Positions 1 to 7,917 are shown, counted from the stretch's first letter. The stretch: 31,619 nt of DNA from JBJXDT01 sp046153505 (GCA_046153505.1 JBJXDT010000040.1:1-31619); one strand, 5' to 3'. Notes: a model not told the origin generated them from the letters alone. Program-made: numbers and translations.

Positions 1-230
1 TTATTAAGTTGCTGTGTAGTAAATTAAAAACAGGTGCCTATTTGCATGTGGCGACCGATTGGCAGGAATACGCACAATGGGTTTTGGAAGTGTTACAAGC
101 TGAACCACAGCTTAAAAATACTTCACATGATTACGCAGAAAAGCCAAGGTATCGGCCGCTTACAAAATTTGAAAACCGTGGCATTAAGTTAGGTCATGGT
201 GTTTGGGATCTGGTTTTTTTAAAGCAATAA
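1..230 (+). CDS. trmB: tRNA (guanine-N7-)-methyltransferase TrmB, C-terminal part (5' end outside window)
   Basis: This open frame runs in from the left edge and ends at a TAA at 228-230, leaving about 75 residues. It matches the C-terminal part of TrmB, which uses S-adenosylmethionine to form m7G46 in the variable loop of tRNAs. Visible family motifs are HVATDW followed by YAQW, the RPLTKFENRG stretch that contains the conserved T-x-F-E-x-R-G, and the closing GHGVWDL. The TTG at 9 is an internal codon, not a start. The gene is convergent with nhaR, with only 3 nt between the two stop codons and no room for a separate terminator. Confidence 0.9.
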   Translation, partial: IKLLCSKLKTGAYLHVATDWQEYAQWVLEVLQAEPQLKNTSHDYAEKPRYRPLTKFENRGIKLGHGVWDLVFLKQ

Positions 231-233
231 ACG

Positions 234-1145
234 TTAGGAAAATAGCTCTGAGCGCGCGGCTTGGCTAATGGCCATTACTGCAGGGTGGCTAAGTTTACGC
301 TCAACCGAAATGGCATAAAAGCTTTTAATCACATCCTTGGTTTCGCCAAGCGCAATCACGTTAAATTGCTCACATATTTGTTTCGCAATGGCTGTTGGCG
401 CAACAAAAACACCTGCGCCAGCTTGGCCAAATGCTTTCATCAGCGCGCCATCATCAAACTCACCAACTATATTTGGCTGTATCTTTTTATCTTCAAACCA
501 CCGCATGAGGGCTGGGTGAGTAGCGTCTTCAATACCAGGAAGTAACATAGGGGCATTATTCAGGCATTGTGGAAAATGACTTGAATTTAGCCATTCGATT
601 TGATGTGCCAATTTTGCTGTGGCAAAAAAAGTTAAGCCACATTCGCCAAGTAAGTGATTAAACGCACGCACATTCACAGTGAGTGGCATTTGGCGATCTG
701 CAATCACTATATCGAGTCGATGCACAGCTAATTCGCCTAGCAGGTTGGTCACGTTACCCTCGCGGCAAATAATGCGCAAAGGGTCGTTTGAACGCATTGC
801 TGGTTCAATTAAACGATACGCAATGGTTTTTGGCACCGAGTCACTCACGCCTATTCTGAACTGCGTTGGGCGATCAGTCTTAGGTTGCTTGAGCGTTTCT
901 TCTAACTCTTTACCTATGGAAAATATCTCATCTGCATAGCTCAATACCACTTTGCCTTTATCGGTGAGTTCTAATCGTTTACCTACGCGATTAAATAAGG
1001 GTTCGCCCAAAATACTCTCAAACAAAGTAAGTTGACCGCTGATTGTTTGTGGTGTTAGAAAAAGACGTTGACTAGCAAGCGTAATGCTGCCTGCTTTAGC
1101 GACCGCCCAAAAATAATGCAGGTGTTTATAGTTAATTGCAGACAT
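234..1145 (-). CDS. nhaR: LysR-family transcriptional regulator, NhaR type
   Basis: A 303-residue LysR-type regulator, full length for the family. The N-terminal winged helix-turn-helix (about residues 5-65) begins INYKHLHYFWAVAKAGS and includes LTPQTISGQL and LFNRVGKRLELTDKG. This closely follows the NhaR subfamily, where Y/F-W in the first helix and L-x-P-Q-T-I-S/T-G-Q in the recognition helix are typical. Residues ~95-300 form the effector-binding domain. In enterobacteria NhaR responds to Na+ and activates the antiporter gene nhaA, but no antiporter gene lies in this window, so its target here is unknown. The leader just upstream of the ATG (1155-1192) holds strong TTCGAA palindromes, likely its own operator. 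The next gene, hpf, is divergent. The LysR call is certain; the NhaR subfamily is likely. Confidence 0.88.
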   Translation of the reverse strand: MSAINYKHLHYFWAVAKAGSITLASQRLFLTPQTISGQLTLFESILGEPLFNRVGKRLELTDKGKVVLSYADEIFSIGKELEETLKQPKTDRPTQFRIGVSDSVPKTIAYRLIEPAMRSNDPLRIICREGNVTNLLGELAVHRLDIVIADRQMPLTVNVRAFNHLLGECGLTFFATAKLAHQIEWLNSSHFPQCLNNAPMLLPGIEDATHPALMRWFEDKKIQPNIVGEFDDGALMKAFGQAGAGVFVAPTAIAKQICEQFNVIALGETKDVIKSFYAISVERKLSHPAVMAISQAARSELFS

Positions 1146-1154
1146 TGGTTTATG

Positions 1155-1192
1155 TTCGAATAATTCGAATATAAAGTCAATTATATTCGAAT
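1155..1192. promoter_or_regulatory. TTCGAA palindromes between nhaR and hpf (probable LysR operator)
   Basis: TTCGAA occurs three times, at 1155-1160, 1164-1169 and 1186-1191. The first two form a perfect 7-bp inverted repeat around one base (1155-1169, TTCGAAT-A-ATTCGAA). The second and third form a perfect 10-bp inverted repeat, ATTCGAATAT at 1163-1172 and ATATTCGAAT at 1183-1192, with a 10-bp spacer. LysR regulators usually bind several dyads upstream of the divergent gene and of their own gene. The position, starting 10 bp upstream of the nhaR ATG and between divergent genes, fits autoregulation. Binding is inferred. Confidence 0.6.
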
Positions 1193-1258
1193 TTTATTGT
1201 TAAAAAGTTTGGCGTATATTGCAATTGTTTTTTCATGTCACTTAACAGGAGATTAATG

Positions 1259-1591
1259 ATGCAAACAGTAATTCAATCGCGTGGTTTTGAACTGACCCAA
1301 GCTTTGCAAGATTACACACATAAGCGTTTGGCTTATGCCGTTAGTTTTGCAGGTGATTACATACAGCACGTGTCAGTGCGTTTATCGGATATTAATGGAC
1401 CAAGAGGAGGTGAAGATAAGCTTTGCCAGCTCGTGCTCAAAATTAAAGGCATGCCCAGCGTAATTATAGAAGATATTGAGGGCAATCTATACACGGCTAT
1501 AGACAGAGCAGTTGAGCGCGCCAGCAGAGCGTTGGTGAGATTGATTAAGCGTAAACACATGTATCAACTTCCAGAAATTAACTATAGCTAG
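1259..1591 (+). CDS. hpf: Ribosome hibernation promoting factor / RaiA (S30EA) family protein
   Basis: A short (110 residue) protein of the HPF/RaiA family, which binds the 30S decoding region and silences or dimerises ribosomes in stationary phase or stress. Family traits are the N-terminal strand (QTVIQSRGFELTQALQDYTHKRL), a central V-x-V-R-L-S-D segment and the helix with AIDRAVERASRALVRLIKR. The internal P-R-G-G-x-D-K segment resembles a subset of environmental members rather than E. coli HPF. Two adjacent ATGs lie at 1256 and 1259. The AGGAGA at 1247-1252 is best spaced for 1259, so I reject the longer frame that begins at 1235. The gene is not next to rpoN, where hpf often sits. It is divergent from nhaR and may share its control region. 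Confidence 0.85.
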   Translation: MQTVIQSRGFELTQALQDYTHKRLAYAVSFAGDYIQHVSVRLSDINGPRGGEDKLCQLVLKIKGMPSVIIEDIEGNLYTAIDRAVERASRALVRLIKRKHMYQLPEINYS

Positions 1592-1646
1592 TAGTAGCGA
1601 CCAGTATTTAAACGACTCAATTAAGATTTTTGAAGAAAGTATAGAA

Positions 1647-2537
1647 ATGAAGCGTATTTTTTTATTTATAGTCACCAATATGGCGATTATGTTGGTGTTA
1701 TCAATCACCTTGAGTGTGTTGGGCGTTGGCGCTTATATGAGCGAAGCGGGTATTAATTATCAATCACTACTTATATTTACTGCCGTTATGGGTATGGGTG
1801 GCGCACTCATTTCACTCGCTATTTCTAAATGGACGGCAAAGCGCATGGTGGGTGCTGAGGTGATAGAAAAGCCTGCAACATTGGAGCAAAAGTGGTTGCT
1901 AGAAACGGTTCGTACACAAGCGCAGTCGGCTGGTATAGGCATGCCAGAAGTCGCTATTTATGAGTCGCCAGACGTAAACGCCTTTGCAACTGGCATGAAT
2001 AAAAATAACGCCTTGGTTGCGGTTTCTACTGGTTTGTTGAACAGCATGAGCCGAGATGAAGCTGAAGCGGTGCTTGCACACGAGGTTTCGCACATAGCCA
2101 ATGGAGACATGGTCACTTTGGCGCTTATTCAAGGTGTGGTCAATACATTTGTCATGTTTTTGTCGCGCGTTATCGGTCACACGGTAGATAAAGTGGTGTT
2201 CAAAACTGAACGTGGGCAAGGGCCAGCATTTTTTATCACCATGATAGTCGCAGAGTTATTACTTGGTATTTTAGCGAGCATTATTGTGATGTGGTTCTCA
2301 CGTCAAAGAGAATTTCGCGCAGACCTAGGTGGCGCAAGTTTGGCGGGACGTCAAAAAATGATTGCCGCACTAGAAAAGTTAAAAGTTGGGCAACTAGGCA
2401 CACAAACAGAAGCTCAACTCCCAGAAAAAATAGCAGCCTTTGGTATTTCTGGCGCGCAAAAAATAGGATTAAAAAAGTTGTTTATGACGCATCCGCCGCT
2501 AGAAGAGCGTATCGCAGCCCTTAAACAAGCAACTTAA
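1647..2537 (+). CDS. htpX: Inner-membrane zinc protease HtpX
   Basis: A 296-residue M48 family membrane metalloprotease, close to the ~293 residues of E. coli HtpX. It helps degrade misfolded inner-membrane proteins, in partnership with FtsH. Two N-terminal membrane segments (about 1-30 and 38-60) precede the catalytic HEVSH motif at residues 145-149. Two further hydrophobic segments follow (~155-175 and ~194-216). The third zinc ligand is expected at E222 in SRQREFRAD. The sequence ends with the family's HPPLEERIAAL motif. It stands 55 nt after hpf in the same direction, so the two may be co-transcribed as a stress pair. Confidence 0.96.
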   Translation: MKRIFLFIVTNMAIMLVLSITLSVLGVGAYMSEAGINYQSLLIFTAVMGMGGALISLAISKWTAKRMVGAEVIEKPATLEQKWLLETVRTQAQSAGIGMPEVAIYESPDVNAFATGMNKNNALVAVSTGLLNSMSRDEAEAVLAHEVSHIANGDMVTLALIQGVVNTFVMFLSRVIGHTVDKVVFKTERGQGPAFFITMIVAELLLGILASIIVMWFSRQREFRADLGGASLAGRQKMIAALEKLKVGQLGTQTEAQLPEKIAAFGISGAQKIGLKKLFMTHPPLEERIAALKQAT

Positions 2538-2567
2538 TAATATAAATGATTGTGATAATATAAAGGA

Positions 2568-2584
2568 TTGTGTTCTGAACACAA
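2568..2584. promoter_or_regulatory. 17-bp palindrome overlapping the terC ribosome-binding region
   Basis: TTGTGTTC-T-GAACACAA is a perfect 8-bp inverted repeat around one central base. It ends 2 bp before the AGGGA ribosome-binding site of terC. Half of the element (GATTGTG) also occurs 18 bp upstream, near 2548. It could be an operator for a dimeric regulator. It could also be an RNA hairpin (7-bp stem, CTG loop) that affects ribosome access. No function is demonstrated. Confidence 0.4.
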
Positions 2585-2593
2585 CAGGGAAGC

Positions 2594-3553
2594 ATGATGA
2601 GTAACATTGGTGAGCCATGGATGTGGGCTGCATTTATCGCGTTTGTAATTGTAATGCTGCTACTCGATTTGTTTGTATTTGGTGGGCGCAAAGCACATAA
2701 AGTAAGCGTAAAAGAGGCTGCAATATGGTCTGTGGCCTGGGTGGCCTTGGCGATGCTGTTTAATGCGGGATTATGGTGGTATTTAAATCGAACAGTGGGC
2801 GCAGATGTTGCGAGCCAAAAGTCCATGGAGTTTTTAACTGGGTATGTGATTGAAAAATCATTATCTGTAGACAATGTGTTTGTATTCTTAATGATATTTA
2901 GTGCGTTCCATGTGGCGCCAGAACATCAGCGTAGGGTGTTGTTATATGGCGTATTAGGTGCAATAATCCTTCGTGCAGTAATGATATTAGCTGGTGCTTG
3001 GGTGGTGCGCGAGTTTCATTGGGTGCTCTATCTATTCGGTGCATTTTTAGTCATTACGGGTGTAAAAATGCTGATTATGGCGGATGCAGAGCCCGATATA
3101 GAAAAAAACATCGTCCTTAAATTCGCAAGAAAGCACCTGCGCATAACGGACGGTTATCGAGGCGAAAAGTTTACTTTCACCGAAAATGGTGTGCTTTATT
3201 TTACACCTTTATTTTTAGTGCTATTGATGATTGAAGTTTCTGACGTAGTGTTTGCTGTAGATTCAATTCCAGCCATATTTGCCATTACCACCGACCCATT
3301 TATTGTGTTTACTTCCAATATTTTTGCCATTATGGGCTTACGTGCACTTTATTTCTTGCTGGCTGATATGGCCGATCGTTTCCACTTATTAAAGATAGGC
3401 TTGGCTTTCTTGCTTGTATTCATCGGCGGGAAAATGCTTGCAGTGCAGTGGGTGCATGTGCCTACAGAAATTTCACTATTGGTTATTGGTTTAATTTTAA
3501 GCACTTCGATTATTGCAAGTTTAGTCATAAAAAAAACTGTAATTAAGGCTTAG
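2594..3553 (+). CDS. TerC/Alx family integral membrane protein
   Basis: A 319-residue protein with about nine membrane segments, the same length class as E. coli Alx (321). TerC family signatures are present: DLFVFGGRKAHKVSVKEA near the N-terminus, the acidic motif S-V-D-N-V-F-V-F, and a second acidic motif E-V-S-D-V-V-F-A-V-D-S-I-P-A. Family members have been linked to tellurite resistance, to pH response and to manganese export or co-translational metalation of exported proteins. The exact substrate here cannot be read from sequence. Two ATGs (2594 and 2597) are possible, and AGGGA at 2586-2590 favours the second slightly. A gap of 6 nt to the next gene suggests an operon. The leader is too short for a yybP-ykoY (manganese) riboswitch. 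Confidence 0.88.
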   Translation: MMSNIGEPWMWAAFIAFVIVMLLLDLFVFGGRKAHKVSVKEAAIWSVAWVALAMLFNAGLWWYLNRTVGADVASQKSMEFLTGYVIEKSLSVDNVFVFLMIFSAFHVAPEHQRRVLLYGVLGAIILRAVMILAGAWVVREFHWVLYLFGAFLVITGVKMLIMADAEPDIEKNIVLKFARKHLRITDGYRGEKFTFTENGVLYFTPLFLVLLMIEVSDVVFAVDSIPAIFAITTDPFIVFTSNIFAIMGLRALYFLLADMADRFHLLKIGLAFLLVFIGGKMLAVQWVHVPTEISLLVIGLILSTSIIASLVIKKTVIKA

Positions 3554-3559
3554 TGAACA

Positions 3560-4636
3560 ATGCAAGAGCTCACCACCCATCCGGCGATTCGGTTAGCGCT
3601 TCTAACGCTATTTATCGCTTCATTGGCAATGGCTACCTGGTTAGTGTTGCTACCATTTGTCATACCGGTTTTATGGGCAATGATTATTGCTTACGCAAGC
3701 TGGCCGCTGTATAAAAAATTGTTGGTAATGATGAATGGAAAAGAGAATGTCGCAGCTTTTTTGTTGACCATTATGATAGCGGCAATCGTTATCTTGCCTT
3801 TGATGTGGCTATTAGTCACGTTAAAAAGTGAGTTTGCTCATGCGAATAGCGCTATTCAAAAAGTGCTAGTTTCGGGTGGGTTTGTCGTTCCTCAGTTTAT
3901 TGCGGATATACCCATTTTTGGCCATGAAATTCATAGCTGGATAAGTCAAATTATCACGCAACCCGCACAGTTTAAAGTTGAGATACAAAATTTTCTAACA
4001 AATGCGGACAAAGCAAGCTTAGATATTCTAGGCGGCATAGGCCGCAATATAGCCAAAATGGGTTTGGCCTTATTAACATTATTTTTTGTATATCGTGACG
4101 GCGTTAATTTTTTGGCGCAAATACAAAGCGTAATGCAATCCATGTTAGGCACAAGAGTCAAAACTTATATTGAGGCTGCAGGCGGCGCTACACGTGGCGT
4201 TGTTTATGGCGTTTTACTGACGGCGTTAATACAAGGCTTTGTCGCGGGTTTAGGCTACTGGGTGGCAGGCCTAAGTTCACCTACTGTGCTAGCCGCAATT
4301 ACGGTGCTATTTGCATTGATCCCATTCGGAACGCCTCTGATTTGGGGGAGTATGGGATTTTGGCTCACTTTAACTGGACATACTTTTGAGGGCGTTGGGC
4401 TGTTACTTTGGGGCGCATTAGTTGTCTCGTGGGTGGATAATATAGTGAGGCCCCTGGTGGTCGCTCAAAGCGTAAAAATACCTTTTATTCTCGCGTTTTT
4501 TGGTGTGTTGGGTGGATTAGCTGCCTTTGGTTTAGTTGGCTTGTTTTTAGGGCCAGTGATATTAGCCGTTGCTTATGCTGTATGGCAAGAATGGCTAGAA
4601 GCGCATCCTAATATAAACGACTCAGTTCAAATTTAA
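3560..4636 (+). CDS. AI-2E family transporter (PerM/TqsA-like membrane protein)
   Basis: A 358-residue polytopic membrane protein of the AI-2E transporter family. The layout is typical: two or three N-terminal helices (about 12-40 and 60-85), a long soluble stretch (~90-160), then five or six helices. The C-terminal half has the family motif region around the NIVRPLVV segment and a Gly-rich FFGVLGGLAAFGLVGLFLGPV helix. Members range from the quorum-signal exporter TqsA to Na+/H+ antiporters, so no substrate is assigned. It follows terC by 6 nt. No strong Shine-Dalgarno site is visible, so translation may be coupled. It is convergent with engB, with 6 nt between stops. Confidence 0.85.
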   Translation: MQELTTHPAIRLALLTLFIASLAMATWLVLLPFVIPVLWAMIIAYASWPLYKKLLVMMNGKENVAAFLLTIMIAAIVILPLMWLLVTLKSEFAHANSAIQKVLVSGGFVVPQFIADIPIFGHEIHSWISQIITQPAQFKVEIQNFLTNADKASLDILGGIGRNIAKMGLALLTLFFVYRDGVNFLAQIQSVMQSMLGTRVKTYIEAAGGATRGVVYGVLLTALIQGFVAGLGYWVAGLSSPTVLAAITVLFALIPFGTPLIWGSMGFWLTLTGHTFEGVGLLLWGALVVSWVDNIVRPLVVAQSVKIPFILAFFGVLGGLAAFGLVGLFLGPVILAVAYAVWQEWLEAHPNINDSVQI

Positions 4637-4642
4637 TCTTGA

Positions 4643-5260
4643 CTATAGCTTAGCCACTTTTTCCTTGTCGCCAAACAACCACGCACCAATCACCTTTTCA
4701 GCTTCTTCTACGCCTTGCTTTTTTAGGCTGGAAAAAAGCTGCACAGAGCAGTTGCCCCAAACGGATTCTAGTTCTTTACGCACTTTTAGCAGTGTTTGAG
4801 CGGCTTCACCACGCGAGAGTTTGTCCGATTTTGTGAGTAAAACATGCACGGGCTTGCCCGTATGGCAAAACCAATCGAGCATCTGGCGGTCTAGAGGTGT
4901 AATTGGGTGGCGACTGTCCATTACCAGCACCAAGCCTTTTAGGCTGTTGCGCTCAGTAAGGTAGCGCGAAAGCACCATTTGCCAATGCGCGCGCATGCTT
5001 TCTGGGACTTTGGCGTAGCCGTAGCCAGGCAAATCGACTAAATGTCGGTCGTTGCCCAGCGTGAAAAAATTAATAAGCTGTGTGCGGCCAGGTTGTTTGC
5101 TCACAAAAGCCAAGCGATTGTGGTTGGCAAGCGTGTTGAGCGCGCTGGATTTGCCCGCATTAGATCGCCCCGCAAAGGCGATCTCCACCCCATTGGCGGG
5201 TGGCAAATCGCTTAAATTGTGAGCGGAAATGTAAAACTGGGCGTTTTGGAACAAGGGCAT
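4643..5260 (-). CDS. engB: Ribosome biogenesis GTP-binding protein EngB (YihA/YsxC)
   Basis: A 205-residue TRAFAC-class GTPase that acts in assembly of the large ribosomal subunit. The G1 loop is GRSNAGKS at residues 31-38. The G2 region is the family-typical PGRTQLINFF, G3 is DLPG at 76-79 followed by YGYAKVP, and G4 is TKSDK near 142-146. These are all diagnostic of EngB rather than of Era or Der. It is divergent from the cytochrome c4 gene, a neighbour relationship common in betaproteobacteria. The start ATG places the family's N-terminal F-x-x-S-A segment correctly. Confidence 0.97.
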   Translation of the reverse strand: MPLFQNAQFYISAHNLSDLPPANGVEIAFAGRSNAGKSSALNTLANHNRLAFVSKQPGRTQLINFFTLGNDRHLVDLPGYGYAKVPESMRAHWQMVLSRYLTERNSLKGLVLVMDSRHPITPLDRQMLDWFCHTGKPVHVLLTKSDKLSRGEAAQTLLKVRKELESVWGNCSVQLFSSLKKQGVEEAEKVIGAWLFGDKEKVAKL

Positions 5261-5370
5261 TTAAGGCTTTCAAATTGATGCTTCGGCCATAATGGCTTTA
5301 TGGTTAAATGCTATCATGAACCACCGTTTTTTGATAAAGTATTAGGCTAATTAATAGGAAAGCACGAATA

Positions 5371-5994
5371 ATGATGAAGCAAATGAAAATTTTAGTGTTG
5401 ATGATTTTATCTGTAATGGCTATGCCCATATTTGCGGCAACGGAAAAAACTGCCGCAGTGGAGGCTAGCGCTGTTGAAAATACAGTGCAAACTGTTTGTG
5501 CAGCTTGCCATGGTACGGATGGTAATAGCACAATTGCTGCCAATCCGAAATTGGCAGGTCAACACTCAGCATACTTGTTAAAGCAACTCAATAATTTTAA
5601 AGAAAAAACCCGTGCAAACGCCATAATGGGGCCAATTGCAACTAATTTAAGTGCCGACGACATGAAAGGCTTAGCAGCTTATTTTGCTGCTCAAAAAATA
5701 AAATTGGGCAAAGCGAAGGCAAATGGTTCGGGTTCCTTAGGCGAGAAAATCTATCGTGGCGGTATCGCTGCTACGCAAGTGCCAGCTTGCGCTGCGTGTC
5801 ATGGTGCACAGGGTGCGGGCATTCCAAATCAATTCCCACGTCTGGCGGGGCAACATTCAGATTACGCACTCACGCAATTACGCACTTTCCGCACAGGTGA
5901 ACGCGCAAATGCGCCGATGATGAAGACTATTGCAGCTAAAATGACCGATGCTGAAATGCAGGCCGTTGCTGACTATATGGAAGGCTTGCGTTAG
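5371..5994 (+). CDS. Periplasmic diheme cytochrome c4
   Basis: A 207-residue protein with a signal peptide: hydrophobic core MKILVLMILSVMAMPIF, cleavage expected after the Ala-Ala at about residue 22-23. Two similar cytochrome c domains follow. The heme-binding motifs are CAACH at residues 43-47 and CAACH at 140-144. Each domain carries the class I pattern N/P-x-L-A-G-Q-H. Candidate Met axial ligands lie in AIMGPIA and NAPMMKTIA. Cytochrome c4 carries electrons from the bc1 complex toward terminal oxidases, and petABC is encoded about 21 kb downstream. An AGGAAAG at 5356-5362 serves the ATG at 5371 or 5374. It is convergent with the histidine kinase gene. Confidence 0.93.
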   Translation: MMKQMKILVLMILSVMAMPIFAATEKTAAVEASAVENTVQTVCAACHGTDGNSTIAANPKLAGQHSAYLLKQLNNFKEKTRANAIMGPIATNLSADDMKGLAAYFAAQKIKLGKAKANGSGSLGEKIYRGGIAATQVPACAACHGAQGAGIPNQFPRLAGQHSDYALTQLRTFRTGERANAPMMKTIAAKMTDAEMQAVADYMEGLR

Positions 5995-5999
5995 AAACT

Positions 6000-7706
6000 T
6001 TAGTGATTGGATGAGACCGTTACTCTAAAACACACTTCGCCATTGGTGTTATTGGCTAGTTTTAGTTCATAGCCAGCTTGCTTTGCGTCGTAAGCGGCAT
6101 GATACAAGCCAACTCCCAAGCCATTGTGCGAGGCGATGTGTTTTTTAAATAAGTTGCTTGTAACTGCATTGTCTATGGCTTTGCCGCTGTCGGTAACATC
6201 AATACAAAAACCATGTTGCGTATCATTGTAAACCTCAACTTTTATTTGTACACCTGGCTGATATTTGGCTTTTTCGGTTGCGTTACTTAATAAATTATCC
6301 AAAATGCTATCAAGCACTTCAGCATTAATATCCTTTGCTGGTAACGCTTCTGCTGCAAATTCGATTTCAGCTTGTTGGTGGCGCAATTGCAGGTTTTTCC
6401 ACCACGAAGACATTTTCTCCATGCGTTTCTTTTCCTCGCCTGGCGCTTTAAGTTTGTCTAATGTAGACGCAATACGTTGATTTAACATGGGTAATTGACG
6501 ACGAATTAAGCCAACTAATGCGTCATTATTGTCTTCAGTCGTTTGTTCTGCTGCAGAAACCAAGCCACCAACCGACTGTAAAATATTTTTGATATCGTGC
6601 GTTAAGCGCGAGCCACTTTCATAAAAAGCCTGCATATAGGCATTTTGACGTAAAGTTTCCTCGCGCCGTTTTGCTTCGTAAAACTCACCCATAATTTGTG
6701 TAAGCAGCTTGATGTGCACGTAAAGCGCTGGAGAAATCTGCCAGCGTGTATTCAAAGTCATGTGCAAATCTTTAAAGTTGAAATCAGTACTATGCGTTGA
6801 AGTTTCTCCCAATTTGCCCTGCGCCTCGTCTGCTAGCCAAGAAACGCCGGTTACCCAAGGTAGCATGGTCATTTCACGCATCGCACTTTGCACAAAATTA
6901 TTGGCATTTAATTCAATCTCACTTAAGTTGGCAATATTTTTAATCCATTTTTCAAATGGCATGCCAATACTTAGCAAGTAGCGCGACATTAATAACTCCA
7001 CGCCAGAAAAACGAATAGTGGGTTTCCACAATAAACTAAATGCAAACAAAATAAGCGCAAGGCCAAAAATGCTCATAAACATGATTTGAATATAATTCAC
7101 ACGATGCATCGTTCCGATTGCATAACTCGCCAACACTAAAATCAGTGCAATCATGGTCAGCAATAAAGTGTAGAAAAAATCCACTATAGGCGCTTGCCCA
7201 GTTTTGACTGATTGTGCGGGCATAAACACAATGGCGAGTGGGAGCAGTGGCAGTAAGTAGGTAATGGTGAATTTTGCTGCTTCTAAATCGGAAGATGCCC
7301 CTAGTAGCTTTGGCACCACCCAAAGCAGCAGCATGCTTAGAAGATAACTTGCCGCAAGAATATGAATGATGCGGTTTGTTTTAGCTTCCTCAGAAAAAAG
7401 GCGTCCGCCAAGCAAACCAAATAAAGTAGTAATCCAAATCGCGGTAAACCACCAATTATTAAAACTATAGGCCAGCCAGCCAAAAGTAACGAATAAAACA
7501 ATGCTCGCAATCGAAAGTTTTTCTGAGTTTCGCCAAATAGGTTGCCAAATTAGAAACAAACCATAGTGACACAAAAAAACAGCACGTTGTAAGTGGTTTG
7601 GGTCTTCACCCCAAATTAAAAAGGCATGCAAACTTAGTAACATCAACGCTAAAATTCGATGTGAATTAGTCACTAACAGCTGATTTATCTTAAAGTTGTT
7701 TAACAT
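6000..7706 (-). CDS. Orphan membrane sensor histidine kinase (PrsK-like architecture)
   Basis: A 568-residue protein. Residues 1-~228 are almost entirely hydrophobic, about seven or eight membrane helices with very short loops. A soluble region (~235-345) has the length of a GAF-type sensor but no motif I can confirm. The phospho-acceptor box is RLTHDIKN with H370. The kinase domain follows: N box NLLSNATEKAK (471-481), G1 D506-S-G508 and G2 G529-L-G-V-G533, then GLYHA. The membrane block plus GAF-like layout and the HDIKN box recall PrsK of the PEP-CTERM/XrtA system, whose partner PrsR is a sigma-54 activator; this likeness is inference. No response regulator lies beside it. It is divergent from a pilin with a sigma-54-like promoter. 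Confidence 0.85.
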   Translation of the reverse strand: MLNNFKINQLLVTNSHRILALMLLSLHAFLIWGEDPNHLQRAVFLCHYGLFLIWQPIWRNSEKLSIASIVLFVTFGWLAYSFNNWWFTAIWITTLFGLLGGRLFSEEAKTNRIIHILAASYLLSMLLLWVVPKLLGASSDLEAAKFTITYLLPLLPLAIVFMPAQSVKTGQAPIVDFFYTLLLTMIALILVLASYAIGTMHRVNYIQIMFMSIFGLALILFAFSLLWKPTIRFSGVELLMSRYLLSIGMPFEKWIKNIANLSEIELNANNFVQSAMREMTMLPWVTGVSWLADEAQGKLGETSTHSTDFNFKDLHMTLNTRWQISPALYVHIKLLTQIMGEFYEAKRREETLRQNAYMQAFYESGSRLTHDIKNILQSVGGLVSAAEQTTEDNNDALVGLIRRQLPMLNQRIASTLDKLKAPGEEKKRMEKMSSWWKNLQLRHQQAEIEFAAEALPAKDINAEVLDSILDNLLSNATEKAKYQPGVQIKVEVYNDTQHGFCIDVTDSGKAIDNAVTSNLFKKHIASHNGLGVGLYHAAYDAKQAGYELKLANNTNGEVCFRVTVSSNH

Positions 7707-7749
7707 AGTTTAATTTTTTAAATATTAAATTGTGTCAATATTCTGTCAT

Positions 7750-7771
7750 AAATGATGAAATTTCATCATTT
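7750..7771. promoter_or_regulatory. Perfect 22-bp palindrome between kinase and pilin genes
   Basis: AAATGATGAAA followed directly by its exact reverse complement gives a 22-bp palindrome with no spacer. It lies 44 bp upstream of the kinase start and roughly 96 bp upstream of the predicted pilin transcription start. That is a usual distance for an upstream activator site of a sigma-54 enhancer-binding protein. It could equally be an operator controlling the kinase gene. The regulator is unknown. Confidence 0.5.
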
Positions 7772-7829
7772 GCCCCTGATTTTTATTGCCCATTATCCAT
7801 ATAAACAGCCATTTTAAGCCACTATAGGC

Positions 7830-7846
7830 TTGGTATGGATATTGCA
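7830..7846 (+). promoter_or_regulatory. Sigma-54 (-24/-12) promoter match upstream of the pilin-like gene
   Basis: TTGGTATGGATATTGCA has GG at 7832-7833 and GC at 7844-7845 with exactly 10 bp between them, and an almost full match to the sigma-54 consensus TGGCAYG-N4-TTGCA. The predicted start of transcription is about 7857, giving a leader of about 60 nt before the ATG at 7918. Type IV pilin genes are often RpoN-dependent with PilR as activator, which fits. It is a sequence match only. Confidence 0.6.
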
Positions 7847-7917
7847 TAACTTTTTTACAAATGCGGAATACCTAAATAAAAACCGCAAACTATTATTTGG
7901 TTACAAGGATAACATAA

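Noticed and set aside
1235..1258. Upstream ATG start for hpf
   Set aside because: It would place the AGGAGA ribosome site inside the coding region and add residues not found in the family.
2538..2593. yybP-ykoY type manganese riboswitch before terC
   Set aside because: The leader is only about 56 nt and lacks the conserved riboswitch core; only a simple palindrome is present.
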